The notes: generated from the sequence alone by a model not told the origin. 45,443 bases of DNA from Clostridia bacterium 41_269 (GCA_001508005.1 LGEZ01000018.1:1-45443), one strand, 5' to 3'; counted from the first letter of the stretch, positions 31,460-43,926 are shown. Program-made: numbers and translations.

Positions 31460-32726
31460 AAAAGGGAGAATCATTGATCCCATAAATGATTTGGATATGG
31501 TGGGAGATATTTTAATTGAGGACGGCAGAATAAAGGAAGTTGGAGAAAATATTGAAGAACTTCAGACAAAAGTTATCCGAGCTGAAGGGTATATTGTGTC
31601 GCCGGGATTATTAGATATGCATGTGCATTTGAGGGAACCGGGGTATGAAGCCCAGGAAGATATTGAAAGCGGCACTGCTGCAGCAGCCTGCGGTGGTTTT
31701 ACAAAAGTGGCGTGTATGCCCAATACTGACCCCGTAGTAGACAACGCAGCTGTGGTTAGAGCCATACTGAGCAGAGCTCAGCAGGTGGGAAGCTGCCGCG
31801 TCCTGCCAATTGGCTGTATATCGAAGGGACAGATGGGAAAAGAACTTGCTGAAATAGGGGATATGGTGGAAGCAGGAATTGTAGCTGTTTCTGATGACGG
31901 AAAGCCCGTTGCTGATTCAGGTTTGATGCGAAAAGCTATGCAGTATGTAAAAGCTTTTGATATTCCTGTAATTTCCCACTGTGAAGATCCTTATCTCAGT
32001 TCAGGGGGTGTTGTTAATGAGGGTTTGATGTCCACAAAGTTGGGTTTAAAAGGCATACCCAATGCGGCAGAGGAAATTATGGTGGCCAGGGATATAATTC
32101 TTGCTGAATTAACTGGGACAAGGCTTCATATTGCCCATGTAAGCACAGCAGGCAGCGTTCGCTTAATAAGGGAGGCAAAAAAGCGAGGGGTTAAAGTTAC
32201 CTGTGAAGCAGCACCTCATCATTTTACTCTTACTGATGATTATATAAAAGATTATGATACCAACACTAAAGTCAACCCTCCCCTTAGGACAATTAAAGAT
32301 GTTGAGGCAGTAATTGAAGGACTTGTGGACGGTACCATAGATGTTATAGCCTCTGATCATGCACCCCACACAGTGGAGGCAAAGAGTTTGGAATATGATC
32401 ACGCTCCCTTTGGTATCTCTGGATTGGAAACCATGGTTCCTCTTGTTGTCAGCAATTTGATTGATAAAGGCATTCTGTCTTGGATGGAAGCTTTAAGAAA
32501 GCTTACTAAAGCTCCAGCAGATATACTTAAAGTACCCCTTTCAGGTATTGCTGAAGGCAGTCCAGCAGACATTACGGTTATTGATCCCAATAACAGCAGA
32601 ATTGTGGATCCTGCGAGCTTTAAGTCCAAGGGGAAAAATACACCCTTTAAAGGTATGGAGCTTAAAGGATGGCCTGTTTTAACTATCTGCGGGGGGAAAA
32701 TAACCCACAGCAGTCTGGATGTGTGA
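31443..32726 (+). CDS. pyrC: Dihydroorotase
   Basis: PyrC cyclises carbamoyl aspartate to dihydroorotate. The 427-residue protein is of the type I (Bacillus-like) class. The zinc motif [11 protein letters not shown] is near residue 58, SHCEDPYLS near 180, [17 protein letters not shown] near 230, and [14 protein letters not shown] near 300 carries the catalytic Asp. ATG 31443 follows GAGGTG, inside the end of pyrB, so translation is coupled. Its last codons are followed at once by carA. Confidence 0.95.
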   Translation: MKLLIKKGRIIDPINDLDMVGDILIEDGRIKEVGENIEELQTKVIRAEGYIVSPGLLDMHVHLREPGYEAQEDIESGTAAAACGGFTKVACMPNTDPVVDNAAVVRAILSRAQQVGSCRVLPIGCISKGQMGKELAEIGDMVEAGIVAVSDDGKPVADSGLMRKAMQYVKAFDIPVISHCEDPYLSSGGVVNEGLMSTKLGLKGIPNAAEEIMVARDIILAELTGTRLHIAHVSTAGSVRLIREAKKRGVKVTCEAAPHHFTLTDDYIKDYDTNTKVNPPLRTIKDVEAVIEGLVDGTIDVIASDHAPHTVEAKSLEYDHAPFGISGLETMVPLVVSNLIDKGILSWMEALRKLTKAPADILKVPLSGIAEGSPADITVIDPNNSRIVDPASFKSKGKNTPFKGMELKGWPVLTICGGKITHSSLDV

Positions 32727-32739
32727 GGTGAATATTATT

Positions 32740-33797
32740 GTGAAGGGATATTTAGTGCTGGAAGATGGGAGTTGTTTTGAAGGCATTTCCTTTGGTGTTG
32801 AGGGTAAAAGATTGGGAGAAGTGGTGTTCAACACAGGAATGACGGGTTATCAGGAAATAATCACTGATCCTTCTTATTACGGACAAATTGTTTGTTTAAC
32901 TTATCCCCTTATAGGGAACTGCGGAATAAATAACGAGGATTTTCAGTCCCATGAGCCCAAGGTGTGGGGATTGGTGGTTAAGGAGAACTGCAGAAATCCA
33001 AATAATTGGCGGATGAAGTATACTCTTGAGGAGTATTTAAAGGAACATGGTGTTATTGCTTTAGAGGGAATTGATACCCGAAGCCTAACCCAAAAAATCC
33101 GCAGCAAAGGAACTATGCTGGGTATAATTGCAGCAGGCGATTGGGATGTAGAGGAGCTTTTTTTGAAAATTGAAAAAGGAAAAATTGAGGGGAAAAAACT
33201 GGTTCCGGAGGTAACTGTTAGGGAACCAGTTTTTTAGGCAGTGAAGGACCGAGAATTGTAATATTGGATTTTGGAATTAAAAGAAACATAGTAAATTCTT
33301 TGGCTGCTTTAGGGTGCAGCCTGATAATTGTTCCAGCGGATACTCCTCCTCAGGAAATATTGGATTTTAAACCAAACGGGGTTCTTTTATCCAACGGTCC
33401 TGGAGATCCCAAGGATGCGCTGTATGGAGCAGAGACGGCTTCAGCTTTGATTGGGAAGGTTCCCCTTTTCGGTATATGTTTGGGGCATCAGCTTTTGGCT
33501 TCTGCATTTGGCGGGGATACCTTTAAGCTGCCCTTCGGGCATAGGGGAAGCAATCATCCGGTCAAAGACATGGAAAAGGGCAGAGTATATATAACTTCTC
33601 AGAATCACGGCTATGCAGTTAAAGCTGAAAGCCTGCCCAAGGAGCTTAAAATTACCCACTGCAGTTTAAATGATGGAACCATAGAAGGTTTAAGGCATGT
33701 TAAGCTTCCTGTTTTTTCAGTTCAATATCATCCTGAATTTTCCCCTGGTCCTGCAGATTCCTTTTATCTGTTTAATGAATTTTTAGCCATGCTTTAA
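32740..33797 (+). CDS. carA: Carbamoyl-phosphate synthase small subunit (frameshifted in this sequence)
   Basis: CarA provides ammonia from glutamine to CarB. The N-terminal domain ([29 protein letters not shown]) is in one frame up to a TAG at 33235. The glutaminase half is in the -1 frame: [13 protein letters not shown], the nucleophile Cys in [12 protein letters not shown] and the His-Glu pair in [10 protein letters not shown]. The switch lies at a T6 run (33230-33235). Restoring one T reads [20 protein letters not shown] and gives 352 residues, the normal length. A sequencing omission is likelier than a pseudogene because the rest is intact. Confidence 0.9.
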
Positions 33798-33829
33798 ACA
33801 GATGGCAGAAAAGAGGAGGGGGATTTTTT

Positions 33830-36800
33830 ATGTCTGATTTAAAGAAAGTTTTGGTCATCGGATCGGGTCCCATAATCATAGGTCAGGCTGCTGAATTTGA
33901 TTATGCAGGAACCCAAGCCTGCAGAGCTCTTAGAGAAGAAGGAATAGAAGTGGTTCTGGTAAACAGCAACCCAGCTACAATAATGACTGATACCAACATA
34001 GCCCACAGGATTTACATTGAACCCTTAAAAGCGGAGTATATTGCTAAAATCATACGTAAGGAAAAGCCTAACGGCCTTCTGCCTACGCTGGGGGTCAGGT
34101 GGGTTTAAATTTGGCCTGCGAACTGGCGGAAATGGGGGTTCTTGAGAAAGAAGGAGTAAGGCTGTTGGGTACATCTTTAAACTCCATACAAATGGCAGAG
34201 GACAGGGAAAAATTTAAAATAATGCTTAAAAGCATAGGGGAGCCTGTTCTTGAAAGTGAAATAGTTTCAACAGTGGAAGATGCTGTTAAATGTGCAGAGG
34301 AAATAGGCTACCCAGTTATTGTGCGACCTGCCTATACCCTTGGGGGTACAGGGGGAGGTATGGCTAAAAATGAAGAAGACTTAAGAACAGTGGCTGCAAA
34401 AGGACTGAAGTACAGTTTAATCGGCCAGATTCTTGTGGAAAAATCCGTTGTGGGTTGGAAGGAGATAGAATTTGAAGTTATGCGGGATTCTGCTGATAAC
34501 TGTATTACCATCTGCAGTATGGAAAACATTGATCCCATGGGGATTCACACGGGAGACAGTATAGTTGTGGCACCTGTTCAGACTTTAACCGATAGAGAAT
34601 ATCTGAGACTCCGCAGTGCTTCCTTAAAAATCATTCGAGCATTGAAAATTGAGGGAGGCTGTAACATCCAGTTTGCTGTTGACCCCAATAGCTTTGATTA
34701 CTATGTCATTGAAGTTAATCCCAGGGTGAGCAGGTCCAGTGCTTTGGCTTCAAAAGCTACAGGATACCCCATAGCTAAAGTGGCTACAAAAATTGCCATA
34801 GGTAAAACCCTTGATCAAATAAAAAATGAAGTTACGGGTAAAACCTTTGCCTGTTTTGAACCGGCAGTGGATTATGTGGTGGTTAAAATCCCCCGTTTTC
34901 CCTTTGATAAGTTTGAAACAGCTGACAGAAAACTTGGTACCCAGATGAAGGCGACGGGAGAAGTTATGGCAATTGATAGGACCTTTGAAGGGGCACTAAA
35001 TAAAGCGGTTCGGTCTCTGGAGATTAATACCTTCGGTTTATATCAGCCGGAATTTATGAACTACTCACGGGAAGAGCTGTTGAAAATGATAAAGGAGGCT
35101 ACCGACCAAAGGCTGTTTTATATAGCCTCTGCTTTAAGAAAGGGTGTTTCTGTTGAAGAAATATCAAAAGTGTCGGGCATTGATGCTTTCTTTGTCGGTA
35201 AGATAAATAATATTGTCAATATGAGGAAGAGGTTAGAAGAGGTTGCCCATTATAAAGAAAAAGAGCTTCCAAAGAAATTGATTGAAGAAGCTAAAAGAAT
35301 GGGCTTTTCGGATTATGAACTGGCTCAAATTTTTAATACCAGTGAGACCGAAATTAGGCGTTTAAGGAAGCAGTGGAAAATTGAGCCTGTTTATAAGATG
35401 GTTGATACTTGCGCTGCGGAGTTCGAGGCTGAAACTCCTTATTACTATTCCACCTATGAAAAAGAAAATGAGGTTTCTTCCATAAAAGGAAGGAAAATAG
35501 CAGTTATAGGCTCGGGACCCATAAGGATTGGTCAGGGAATTGAATTCGATTACTGTTCTGTTCATTGTGTCTGGACTTTAAAGGAAGAAGGAATAAATGC
35601 AGTGATTATAAATAATAATCCGGAAACGGTAAGTACCGACTTTGATACTGCAGATAGGCTTTACTTTGAGCCGTTGGTTCTGGAAGATGTCTTAAATGTG
35701 CTGGAAGAAGAAAAGCCTGAAGGAGTAATTGTTCAGTTTGGAGGTCAGACCCCCATTAACTTATCTGGGGAGCTTCAAAGGCATGGAATACCCATACTGG
35801 GGACCTCCGTTGAGAATATTGACAGAGCTGAAGATAGGGAGAAATTTGATCGGCTGCTTAAAAAGCTGGATATTCCCAGGCCCCCTGGGGGTACTGCTTT
35901 TACAGTGGAAGAAGCATTAGAAATTGCAGAAAAATTGGGCTATCCGGTGCTTGTGAGACCCTCTTATGTTCTCGGAGGAAGGGCAATGGAAATAGTTTAT
36001 AGCAAAGAGGAACTGTACAAATATATGACCACTGCAGTAAAGGTTTCCCCAAAGCATCCTGTTCTGGTAGATAAGTATATTGAAGGAAAAGAAGTAGAAG
36101 TGGACGCTATTGCTGACGGCAGGGATGTACTCATACCTGGAATAATGGAGCATATTGAGAGGGCTGGCATTCATTCTGGAGACAGTATTGCGGTGTTTCC
36201 TCCTTATTCTCTGGATCAAAAAACTGAACAAAAAATAGTGGATTATACAAAAAAACTTGCTATATCCCTAAAGGTAAAGGGACTTATAAACATACAGTTT
36301 GTTGTAAAGGATGATGTGGCCTATGTGCTGGAAGTAAACCCCAGGGCAAGCCGTACAGTGCCCTTTATGAGCAAAGTTACGGGTATTCCTATGATAAAAA
36401 TTGCCACCAAAGCAATTTTGGGGAAAACCATCAGGGAACAGGGGTTTCTTCCCGGTCTCTATCATGGGAAAAATAAAACAGCTGCTGTGAAGGTCCCAGT
36501 TTTCTCTTTTGCTAAACTTGCAGAAGTTGATACCGGTCTGGGTCCAGAAATGAAATCAACGGGAGAAGTTATGGGAATTGATAGAAATTTTGAAAATGCT
36601 CTATATAAAGGTCTTATTTCTGCAGGAATAGAAATTCCTTCCCACTGCAGCATTTTGGTTACAGTTGCCGATAAGGATAAAGAGGATTGTGTGGAAGTGG
36701 TGAAAGGGTATGCTGAACTGGGATACAGCATTTATGCCACAGAAGGTACGGCAAAAGCTTTGATGAAGCATGGGCTAAAGGTGAAAAAAGTCAACAAAAT

Positions 36801-37044
36801 TAGAGATAAAAGTCCCAATATATTAGATCTTATCAGGCAGGGGGATATACAATTTGTTTTTAATACTCTAACAAAGGGGAAGGAGCCGGAAAGAGATGGA
36901 TTTAAAATTAGAAGGGTTGCCGTGGAGCATGGGGTGCCGTGCATTACTTCTCTGGATACATTTAAAATGCTTTTAAAGATTTTAAAAACAAAGGCAGGGG
37001 GAGAAAATACGAGCATCATGTCCCTTCAGGACTATTTTTCATAA
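33830..37044 (+). CDS. carB: Carbamoyl-phosphate synthase large subunit (frameshifted in this sequence)
   Basis: CarB makes carbamoyl phosphate for pyrimidines (and arginine). The first 87 or so residues ([20 protein letters not shown]) and the remainder are in different frames. The switch is at G5 (34090-34094), where LLPTLGGQ-GLNLA is expected. One more G restores it and gives 1071 residues, the normal length. Both ATP-grasp halves are complete ([11 protein letters not shown]; second half from [17 protein letters not shown] with [12 protein letters not shown]), and the C-terminal MGS-like allosteric domain is present. A terminator follows. The operon lacks pyrK, pyrD, pyrF and pyrE here. 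Confidence 0.92.
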
Positions 37045-37078
37045 AAGTAAAACACCTTAGTTTATAAAATAAATAATC

Positions 37079-37119
37079 TGTGCCGGGGATATTCTATATT
37101 GTTTTATATCCTCGGCACA
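37079..37119. terminator. Bidirectional terminator between carB and rqcH
   Basis: TGTGCCGGGGATAT pairs with ATATCCTCGGCACA around 13 bases. T-rich tracts flank both sides, so it can serve the convergent carB and rqcH genes. Confidence 0.75.
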
Positions 37120-37137
37120 TTAATTTTAGCGGCTTGA

Positions 37138-38907
37138 TTAAGCTTTTTGAAGGTGCTTTATTTTTTCCGGATCTGGAGTAACGCTGATGGTTTTATGGCT
37201 CTCATAAATAACCATTCCAGGTCTGGCTCCCTTAGGCTTTCGTACGTATTTTTTATAGGTATAATCAACGGGAACATTAGCAGAATTTTTACCTCGGCTG
37301 TAAAAAGCAGCAAGTATAGCTGCTTCAGCGATTGTCTGAGGAGGTATTTCACGATTATCATTTCTTTTTATAATTACATGGGCGCCTGGTATTTCTTTTG
37401 TATGAAGCCATAAATCATCATCTTTGGCTACTTTAAAGGTAAGATAATCATTCTGCCTGTTGTTTTTCCCCACAAGGATATCAAAACCGTCGGAAGAGCG
37501 GAAAGTAAGGAATTCTGGCGTGGTTTTTTTTCTGTCCTGCTGTGCTGGAGAAGGGGGAATATATTTTTGTCTGGACAGCTCTTCCATAATCTCTTCCAGT
37601 TCTTCTAATTTTTCTGCCTGTTCAATGGAAGCCATTACACTTTCAAAATATTTAAGCTCCTGGCGGGTTATATCAAGCTGTTCTGTAATTTTTTGTTTTT
37701 TTACCTGGGCTTTGCGGTACTTTTTAAAATATTTTTGAGCATTTTGTGAAGGAGACAACTGGGGATCCAGGGTTATTTCTATTTCTTTTCCCTCAGGATC
37801 AAAAAAATTTTGAGCTCTAAGAATCTTATCTCCTTTAGAAATTCTAAATATATTTGCTGTTATAATTTCACCAGCGGTTTTGTATTTTTCTGCATCTTCT
37901 GCTTCTTTCAATTCCAGTTCAAGCTCACCTATTTTATTTTCGCATCTTTTTATTTCCCTTCGAGTTATTTTTAAAAGTCTGTTTTCAAGTTCTTTAAATT
38001 TCTGCCGGTATTTTTTAGATTCGTAGAAAATTTCCAATGCTTCATTCAAAGTTTTAAAGAAGCTTTTATGACTTTCTGGATGCTGTTTTAGATCAAAGGG
38101 TGCAAAAGATGTATATTTACTGTCTGAGAAGTCATGTACAAGGGTGGGCTTAAGGTTTCCGGTTTTTACATCATGAAAGATCTTATTCATCTGCTGCCAA
38201 ATTCTATTTAGTTCATATTCCCCGCATTCATTTAGGGTGGTTTCTGCTGTAAGTCCTGCTCTGATTACTATTTCTCTGCAGGTTTGGGGGCTTAAGCCCA
38301 TTATTTTTTTAAGTATGATGTCAGGTAATTTATCATTAATATCTGCTTCAAACATCAGCTGATAAAATTTTTCTTCGCTAAGGCTTTCAGGATTAATTTT
38401 TCCCTGATCCGGGGGAGTTATATAGGGTTTTCCCGGCAGCACTTCCCTATGGGAGCTTACTGCGTGGGAGTATTTAACAGCTGCATCAATTATGGTGTTA
38501 TCACTGTTAAGCAGGATAATATTGCTGTGTTTACCCATGATTTCACAGATCAGCAGCTTTTCTTCAGGTAATCCTCCTTCGCTTAATCCCCTGAAGTGGA
38601 AAACTAAAATCCTTTCCCATTTAGGCTGGTTTATCTCTTTAAGCTGTTTGCTTTCTAAATGTTTTCTTAAAGACATACAGAAAGGCGGAGGCTGAGAAGG
38701 ATTAGGGATTTTGGATTTTATAAGATGAATTCTTGCAGCATCTGCTTCTGCAGATATAAGAAGGCTGTAAATTTTCGATTTTTCTTTTCCAAAGTTTAAT
38801 ACTATGGTTTTTTTCTCCGGCTGGTAGACTTTATAAACTCTGCTTCCTAAAAGAAGTTCTTCCAGCTTTTTTTTTACTGCTGTAAGCATTAGACCGTCAA
38901 AGGACAT
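37138..38907 (-). CDS. rqcH: RqcH (Rqc2/NFACT family) ribosome quality-control factor
   Basis: RqcH binds stalled 50S subunits and adds alanine tails that mark nascent chains for degradation. The 589-residue protein has the NFACT-N domain (MSFDGLMLTAVKKKLEE; SLRKHLESKQLKEI), a coiled coil around 300-430 and the NFACT-R domain (DDLWLHTKEIPGAHVIIKR). The conserved Asp-Arg after the RKHLE helix reads Glu98-Arg99 here, a conservative change. Older names are FbpA or fibronectin-binding protein and yloA. It is divergent from the Ca-ATPase gene, whereas B. subtilis yloA-yloB-yloC run close together. Confidence 0.92.
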   Translation of the reverse strand: MSFDGLMLTAVKKKLEELLLGSRVYKVYQPEKKTIVLNFGKEKSKIYSLLISAEADAARIHLIKSKIPNPSQPPPFCMSLRKHLESKQLKEINQPKWERILVFHFRGLSEGGLPEEKLLICEIMGKHSNIILLNSDNTIIDAAVKYSHAVSSHREVLPGKPYITPPDQGKINPESLSEEKFYQLMFEADINDKLPDIILKKIMGLSPQTCREIVIRAGLTAETTLNECGEYELNRIWQQMNKIFHDVKTGNLKPTLVHDFSDSKYTSFAPFDLKQHPESHKSFFKTLNEALEIFYESKKYRQKFKELENRLLKITRREIKRCENKIGELELELKEAEDAEKYKTAGEIITANIFRISKGDKILRAQNFFDPEGKEIEITLDPQLSPSQNAQKYFKKYRKAQVKKQKITEQLDITRQELKYFESVMASIEQAEKLEELEEIMEELSRQKYIPPSPAQQDRKKTTPEFLTFRSSDGFDILVGKNNRQNDYLTFKVAKDDDLWLHTKEIPGAHVIIKRNDNREIPPQTIAEAAILAAFYSRGKNSANVPVDYTYKKYVRKPKGARPGMVIYESHKTISVTPDPEKIKHLQKA

Positions 38908-39056
38908 GGTTTCATCACCTTATGTTTAAGTTATCATGTTCTTTTAGCAAGTATAACATGGGTATGGAAAAGCATTCAAATAAAACAGCTTGGTCATTTT
39001 TGGTCTTTAAGATGAATATTTTTTATGTAAGTCCCAAAGGGAAAGGAGCGCATAAT
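38908..39056. other. Divergent intergenic region rqcH/Ca-ATPase
   Basis: This gap holds the start regions of two divergent genes. An open frame from 38922 joins the ATPase in frame, but AAAGGAG before ATG 39057 marks the better start. No convincing promoter pair was found. Confidence 0.5.
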
Positions 39057-41806
39057 ATGTCCAGCTGTACTGCAAAGTGGGCAGCCTTAAGAATTCAAGA
39101 AGTAATTAAATATTTCCACAGCGATTCCACATTTGGCTTGACTCATAAAGAAGCAAAGAAAAGGCTTAATATGTACGGATTCAATAAGCTGGTGGACAGT
39201 ACTAGGGTCTCACCCATAAAGATTTTTCTATCTCAGTTTCAAGATGTTATGGTGATTATCCTTATAGGTGCCGCATTGCTTTCCGGTATGCTGGGAGAAT
39301 ATGCTGATGCCTTGACTATTTTTGCCATAATAATCTTAAATGCTTTTTTGGGGCTCATACAGGAATATAGAGCTGAAAAAACTATTGAAGCTCTGAAAAA
39401 AATAACATCCCCCACAGCCAGTGTTATACGGGAAGGAGAAGAAATAAAAATTTCAGCTGAAGAACTGGTGCCTGGTGATGTGGTTCTGCTTAAAGCAGGG
39501 GACCGGGTGCCAGCGGACATACGTTTGATTAAGTCAATGCATCTGGAAGTTGAAGAATCTGCTTTAACTGGAGAATCTGTGCCTGTTAGAAAAGATGCTC
39601 AATGGGCAGCGGATGGCAAAAAAGAAAAGCTAGCCTATCCTAGAAACATGGTTTTTATGGGAACCCTTGTAACCAGAGGTAAGGGGAGAGGAATAGTAGT
39701 AAGTACAGGCATGGAAACGGAAGTGGGCAGAATTGCTGAGCTGATACAGGAAGCTGAGGAAACAGAAACGCCCCTTCAAAAGAGGTTAGCAGCTGTAGGG
39801 AAACGCTTGGTAGTTTTATGTCTTGTTATCTGTTTCTTTGTGACTGCAGCAGGCATAATTCAGGGAATACCCGCTTACCGCATGTTTTTAGCAGGTGTCA
39901 GTTTAGCGGTTGCTGCAGTGCCTGAAGGTATGCCTGCAGTGGTAACTATAGCCTTGGCCATAGGAGTTCAAAAAATGCTTAGTAGGCGGGCTTTGGTAAG
40001 GAAACTTCCTGCAGTTGAGACATTAGGCTGTGCCACTGTTATATGTTCTGATAAAACTGGAACTTTGACAAAAAACGAGATGACTGTTAGGGAAATATGG
40101 GTTGACGGGAGAACTGTTTCGGTTACAGGGGAAGGTTATTCTCCAAGGGGAAAATTTTTCTTATTAGGAAAAGAAATTAGTGTTAGTGAAATTCCCGCGT
40201 TAAAAATGCTGCTTAAAATTGCTGTACTGTGCAATAATTCTAAATTATTAAGGAATGGTATAAATGTAAACGGTTTGCTGAGGCAGAAGGAAAAATCTTG
40301 GAAAATACAAGGTGATCCAACAGAAGGAGCTTTATTGGTAGCTGCTGCGAAAGCAGGAATATGGAGGGAATACATCGAAGAAGAAGAGGAGCGTTTGGGC
40401 GAAATACCATTTGATTCTGACAGAAAATGTATGTCTGTTGTTTATAATCACAGAGGAAGAAAGTTTATCTATGTAAAAGCGCTGTAGACGTTGTTTTGGA
40501 GCGTTCTTCGTCCTATATAGATGAAGGGGTAGTTAAACCTTTAACAAGAGATGGGAAGCAAAAAATTCTTTCACAGAACAGCCGAATGGCTGGCAGAGCG
40601 ATGCGGGTTTTAGCTTTTGCATACCGTGAAATATCACACACTGCAGAATATGATGAAAATTTAGAAAATGATTTGGTTTTTGTGGGACTAACAGCTATGA
40701 TTGATCCGCCAAGACCCGAAGCAAAAAGAGCAGTTCAAAAATGCATTGAAGCAGGAATTCGCGTGATTATGATAACAGGGGATCATCCAGACACTGCTCT
40801 AGCAGTGGCAAAAGAAATAGGAATGGTGGGCTTAGAAAAGGGAGTTATTACTGGACCTCAGCTGGATCAGTTATCTGACAGGGAATTCCTGAGTACTGTT
40901 GAACAGGTATCTGTTTTTGCTAGGGTTTCCCCAAAACATAAGCTCAAAATTGTTCGTGCTTTAGAAACAAAGGGAAATATTGTTGCAATGACCGGAGATG
41001 GTGTTAATGACGCTCCGGCTCTTAAAGAAGCTGATATAGGTATTGCCATGGGAATAACAGGGACTGATGTTACCAAGGAAGCTTCGTCAGTGATTTTAGC
41101 TGATGATAATTTTGCAACCATTGTTGCGGCTGTTGAAGAGGGTAGGATTATATATGACAATATACGCAAGTTTATACGCTATATGCTGGCATGCAATATA
41201 GGGGAAGCTGCTGCAATGCTGATTGCTGTGATGATGGGTCTGCCCCTTCCCCTATTACCTATTCAAATTTTATTTGTCAATTTGGTTACGGATGGTCTTC
41301 CGGCTATAGTCCTTGGACTTGAAAAGGGTGAGGCTGATGTTATGAAAAGGCCTCCCCGTTCTCCAAACGAAAGTATTTTTTCAGGGAGACTTTTTAAAAA
41401 AATTCTTTACCGTGGTTTGTTTATTGCTGCAGGGACGATTTTAGTTTTTACCCTTGGATTGTACTTAGGAGAGGGAGAATTAAATACTTCAAGAACAATG
41501 GCTTTCTGCGCCCTGGTATTTTTTCAGTTGTTTTACGTTTTTGAATGCAGAGCAGATAGAACTTCTTTGGTTCAATTGGGTTTATTTTCCAATCCCATTC
41601 TAATTTTAGCTGTTTTGTCTTCTGCTTTTATGCAGCTTGGGGTTGTATATCTACCCTTTTTGCAGAAGATTTTTAAAACAGTTCCTCTGAACAGTTTTCA
41701 TTGGTGTGTGGTTCTTTTGGCAACGGGGCTGATAACTATTCTAAATATTTTTTGTCAATTTGCGTTTAAACCCTTAGCAAGAAGGGTTATTTCAGTGAGA
41801 ATGTAA
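39057..41806 (+). CDS. Calcium-transporting P-type ATPase (frameshifted in this sequence)
   Basis: This is a type IIA (SERCA-like) pump that exports Ca2+, related to B. subtilis YloB. The phosphorylated Asp is in CSDKTGTLTKNEM, the hinge in MTGDGVNDAPALKEADIG, and Ca-binding residues in VAAVPEGMPAVVTIALAIG and FVNLVTDGLPAIVLGLE. The two frames meet near 40478-40485: the text AAAAGCGCTG should be AAAAGGCGCTG, giving YVKGAVDVVLERSSS. With one G restored the protein has 916 residues, as expected. ATG 39057 follows AAAGGAG. It heads a run to dapF. Confidence 0.9.
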
Positions 41807-41850
41807 AGTTTTATTAAATTTCAAATATTAAAAAGGTTGGTGCGTGAGAA

Positions 41851-42690
41851 ATGAATTTTACTAAAATGCATGGACTGGGCAATGATTTTATTTTAATAGA
41901 AGAAGATGAAATACCCTTGGACCTGAATCTTTCAGATCTTGCCAAAAAGCTGTGCGACCGACATTTTGGTATAGGTGCTAATGGATTGGTTATCGCAGCA
42001 CCTTCAAAAAAGGCTGATGCTAAAATGCGTATTTTTAATCCTGATGGTTCTGAGGCAGAAATGTGCGGCAATGCAATACGGTGTTTTGCAAAGTATTTAT
42101 ACGAAAGGGGAAAAGTAAAAGAGACAAAAATGTCGGTGGAAACACTGGCAGGACTGGTGCATCCTGAATTGAAGCTAGAGAACAGCCAAGTCGCGGCGGT
42201 ATGTGTGGATATGGGAGAGCCTCGGTTCAATCCCAGAGATATTCCTGTTAATCTTGAAGGGCAGAGAATTGTATCCCATCCTTTAAGAATAGAAAATAAG
42301 GAGTTTTTAATTACCTGTGTTTCAATGGGAAATCCCCACTGTGTAATTTTCACAGATAATGTTAAAGATGAGGATTTAGAGAAATGGGGACCCATTATAT
42401 CTGAGCATCCCATTTTTCCACAAAAAACCAATGTTGAATTTATTCAGATTATAGAGCCTGGGCATATAAGGATGAGAGTTTGGGAGCGGGGTGTTGGGGA
42501 GACGCTTGCCTGCGGAACTGGAGCGTGTGCTGCTGCTGTAGCTGGAGCAGTTAATAGGAAATGCAAAAGAGAAGTTGAGGTTTCGCTTTTGGGAGGAAAT
42601 CTTTTTATACAGTGGAATGAAAAAAATAATCATGTTTATATGACTGGACCTGCTGAGGAGGTTTTTACGGGAAAGCTGCGAAGTTTATAA
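41851..42690 (+). CDS. dapF: Diaminopimelate epimerase
   Basis: DapF converts LL- to meso-diaminopimelate for lysine and peptidoglycan. The 279-residue protein has the two catalytic cysteine motifs AEMCGNAIRCFAKYL near residue 75 and ETLACGTGACAAAVAG near 225, and starts with MNFTKMHGLGNDFILI. ATG 41851 has only a weak upstream site. It is followed by dapL, which makes its substrate, so the pair completes the aminotransferase route to meso-DAP. Confidence 0.96.
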   Translation: MNFTKMHGLGNDFILIEEDEIPLDLNLSDLAKKLCDRHFGIGANGLVIAAPSKKADAKMRIFNPDGSEAEMCGNAIRCFAKYLYERGKVKETKMSVETLAGLVHPELKLENSQVAAVCVDMGEPRFNPRDIPVNLEGQRIVSHPLRIENKEFLITCVSMGNPHCVIFTDNVKDEDLEKWGPIISEHPIFPQKTNVEFIQIIEPGHIRMRVWERGVGETLACGTGACAAAVAGAVNRKCKREVEVSLLGGNLFIQWNEKNNHVYMTGPAEEVFTGKLRSL

Positions 42691-42741
42691 AAAATTATAT
42701 TTGTTGGAAATTAGATATTAAAGTGGGAGGTTTTTAATAAT

Positions 42742-43899
42742 ATGCAGGAAGCTCAAAGACTTCAAAAGTTACCACCTTACTTATTTGCTCGTATTGAGAA
42801 GAAAATTGAAGAGTGCAAAGCCCGGGGAGTGGATTTGATCAGCCTAGGTATTGGGGATCCTGACAAGCCTACTCCCAGTTTGGTAATTGAGGAACTTTAT
42901 AAGCATGCCCTTGATCCAGAAAATCACAAGTATCCCACTTCTGCAGGTATGATTGAATTTAGAAAAGCTGTAGCAGATTGGTATAAAAAAAGATTTGGCG
43001 TTGAGCTTGATCCAAAGGATCAAATAGTAACCCTTATAGGTTCCAAAGAGGGTATTGCTCACATTTCTTTTTGCTATGTCGATTCCGGTGATGTAAACCT
43101 TGTCCCCGATCCAGGTTACCCTGTTTATGGAATAGGTACCATTTTAGCTGGGGGAGAACCCTATCTAATGGAGCTTTCTGAGGATAATGGCTTTCTACCT
43201 GACTTTGATGCTGTGCCCGAAGAGATAGCGAGGCGCGCAAAATTAATGTTTTTAAATTATCCCAATAATCCCACAGGTGCTGTTGCCGATATCGAGTTTT
43301 TCAAAAAAGCTGTGGATTTTGCTAAAGAATACGATATAATTATCTGCCATGATGCAGCATACAGCGAAATTTATTTTGAAGATAAAAAGCCTCCAAGCAT
43401 CCTCGAAGTTGATGGGGCTATGGATGTGGCCATTGAATTCAATTCCCTTTCCAAACCGTACAATATGACAGGTTGGCGCATTGGTTGGGCGGCAGGCTGC
43501 AGTAAAGTTATTGAAAGCTTGACCAGGTTAAAATCCAACTTAGATTCAGGAGTATTTCAAGCTATTCAATTGGCGGGGGCAGCAGCTCTTAAGGAGGCAG
43601 AGGAAACAGTAGAAGAAATGCGGCAGATTTACAAGGAGAGAAGGGATTTAGTAGTTGATAGTCTAAATAAAATAGGTTGGAGTATTAAAAAGCCTGAAGC
43701 AACCTTCTATGTGTGGGCGCCGGTACCTGAAGGATATACTTCAGAATCTTTTGCAGAGTATATTTTAGAGAAAGCAGCGGTTGTTCTGACACCAGGAAAC
43801 GGTTACGGGAAGCACGGGGAAGGATATTTTAGAATTGCTTTAACCGTTGAAAAGGATAAATTGGAAGAGGCTATGGAAAGGATACGGAAAGCTTTATAA
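42742..43899 (+). CDS. dapL: LL-diaminopimelate aminotransferase
   Basis: DapL makes LL-DAP from tetrahydrodipicolinate in one step, bypassing succinyl or acetyl intermediates. The protein of 385 residues is a fold-type I PLP enzyme: [13 protein letters not shown] near residue 36, the [12 protein letters not shown] motif near 173, and the PLP lysine in [21 protein letters not shown] near 233. The close genetic link to dapF supports DapL over other class I/II aminotransferases. ATG 42742 follows GGGAGG. Confidence 0.92.
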   Translation: MQEAQRLQKLPPYLFARIEKKIEECKARGVDLISLGIGDPDKPTPSLVIEELYKHALDPENHKYPTSAGMIEFRKAVADWYKKRFGVELDPKDQIVTLIGSKEGIAHISFCYVDSGDVNLVPDPGYPVYGIGTILAGGEPYLMELSEDNGFLPDFDAVPEEIARRAKLMFLNYPNNPTGAVADIEFFKKAVDFAKEYDIIICHDAAYSEIYFEDKKPPSILEVDGAMDVAIEFNSLSKPYNMTGWRIGWAAGCSKVIESLTRLKSNLDSGVFQAIQLAGAAALKEAEETVEEMRQIYKERRDLVVDSLNKIGWSIKKPEATFYVWAPVPEGYTSESFAEYILEKAAVVLTPGNGYGKHGEGYFRIALTVEKDKLEEAMERIRKAL

Positions 43900-43926
43900 A
43901 AAATTCTTAAAAGGATGGTTATTATA

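Noticed and set aside
33230-33236. TTTTTTA in carA as a programmed -1 frameshift site
   Set aside because: The heptamer is out of phase with the zero frame (GTT TTT TAG), and carA is not known to use recoding; a missing T is simpler.
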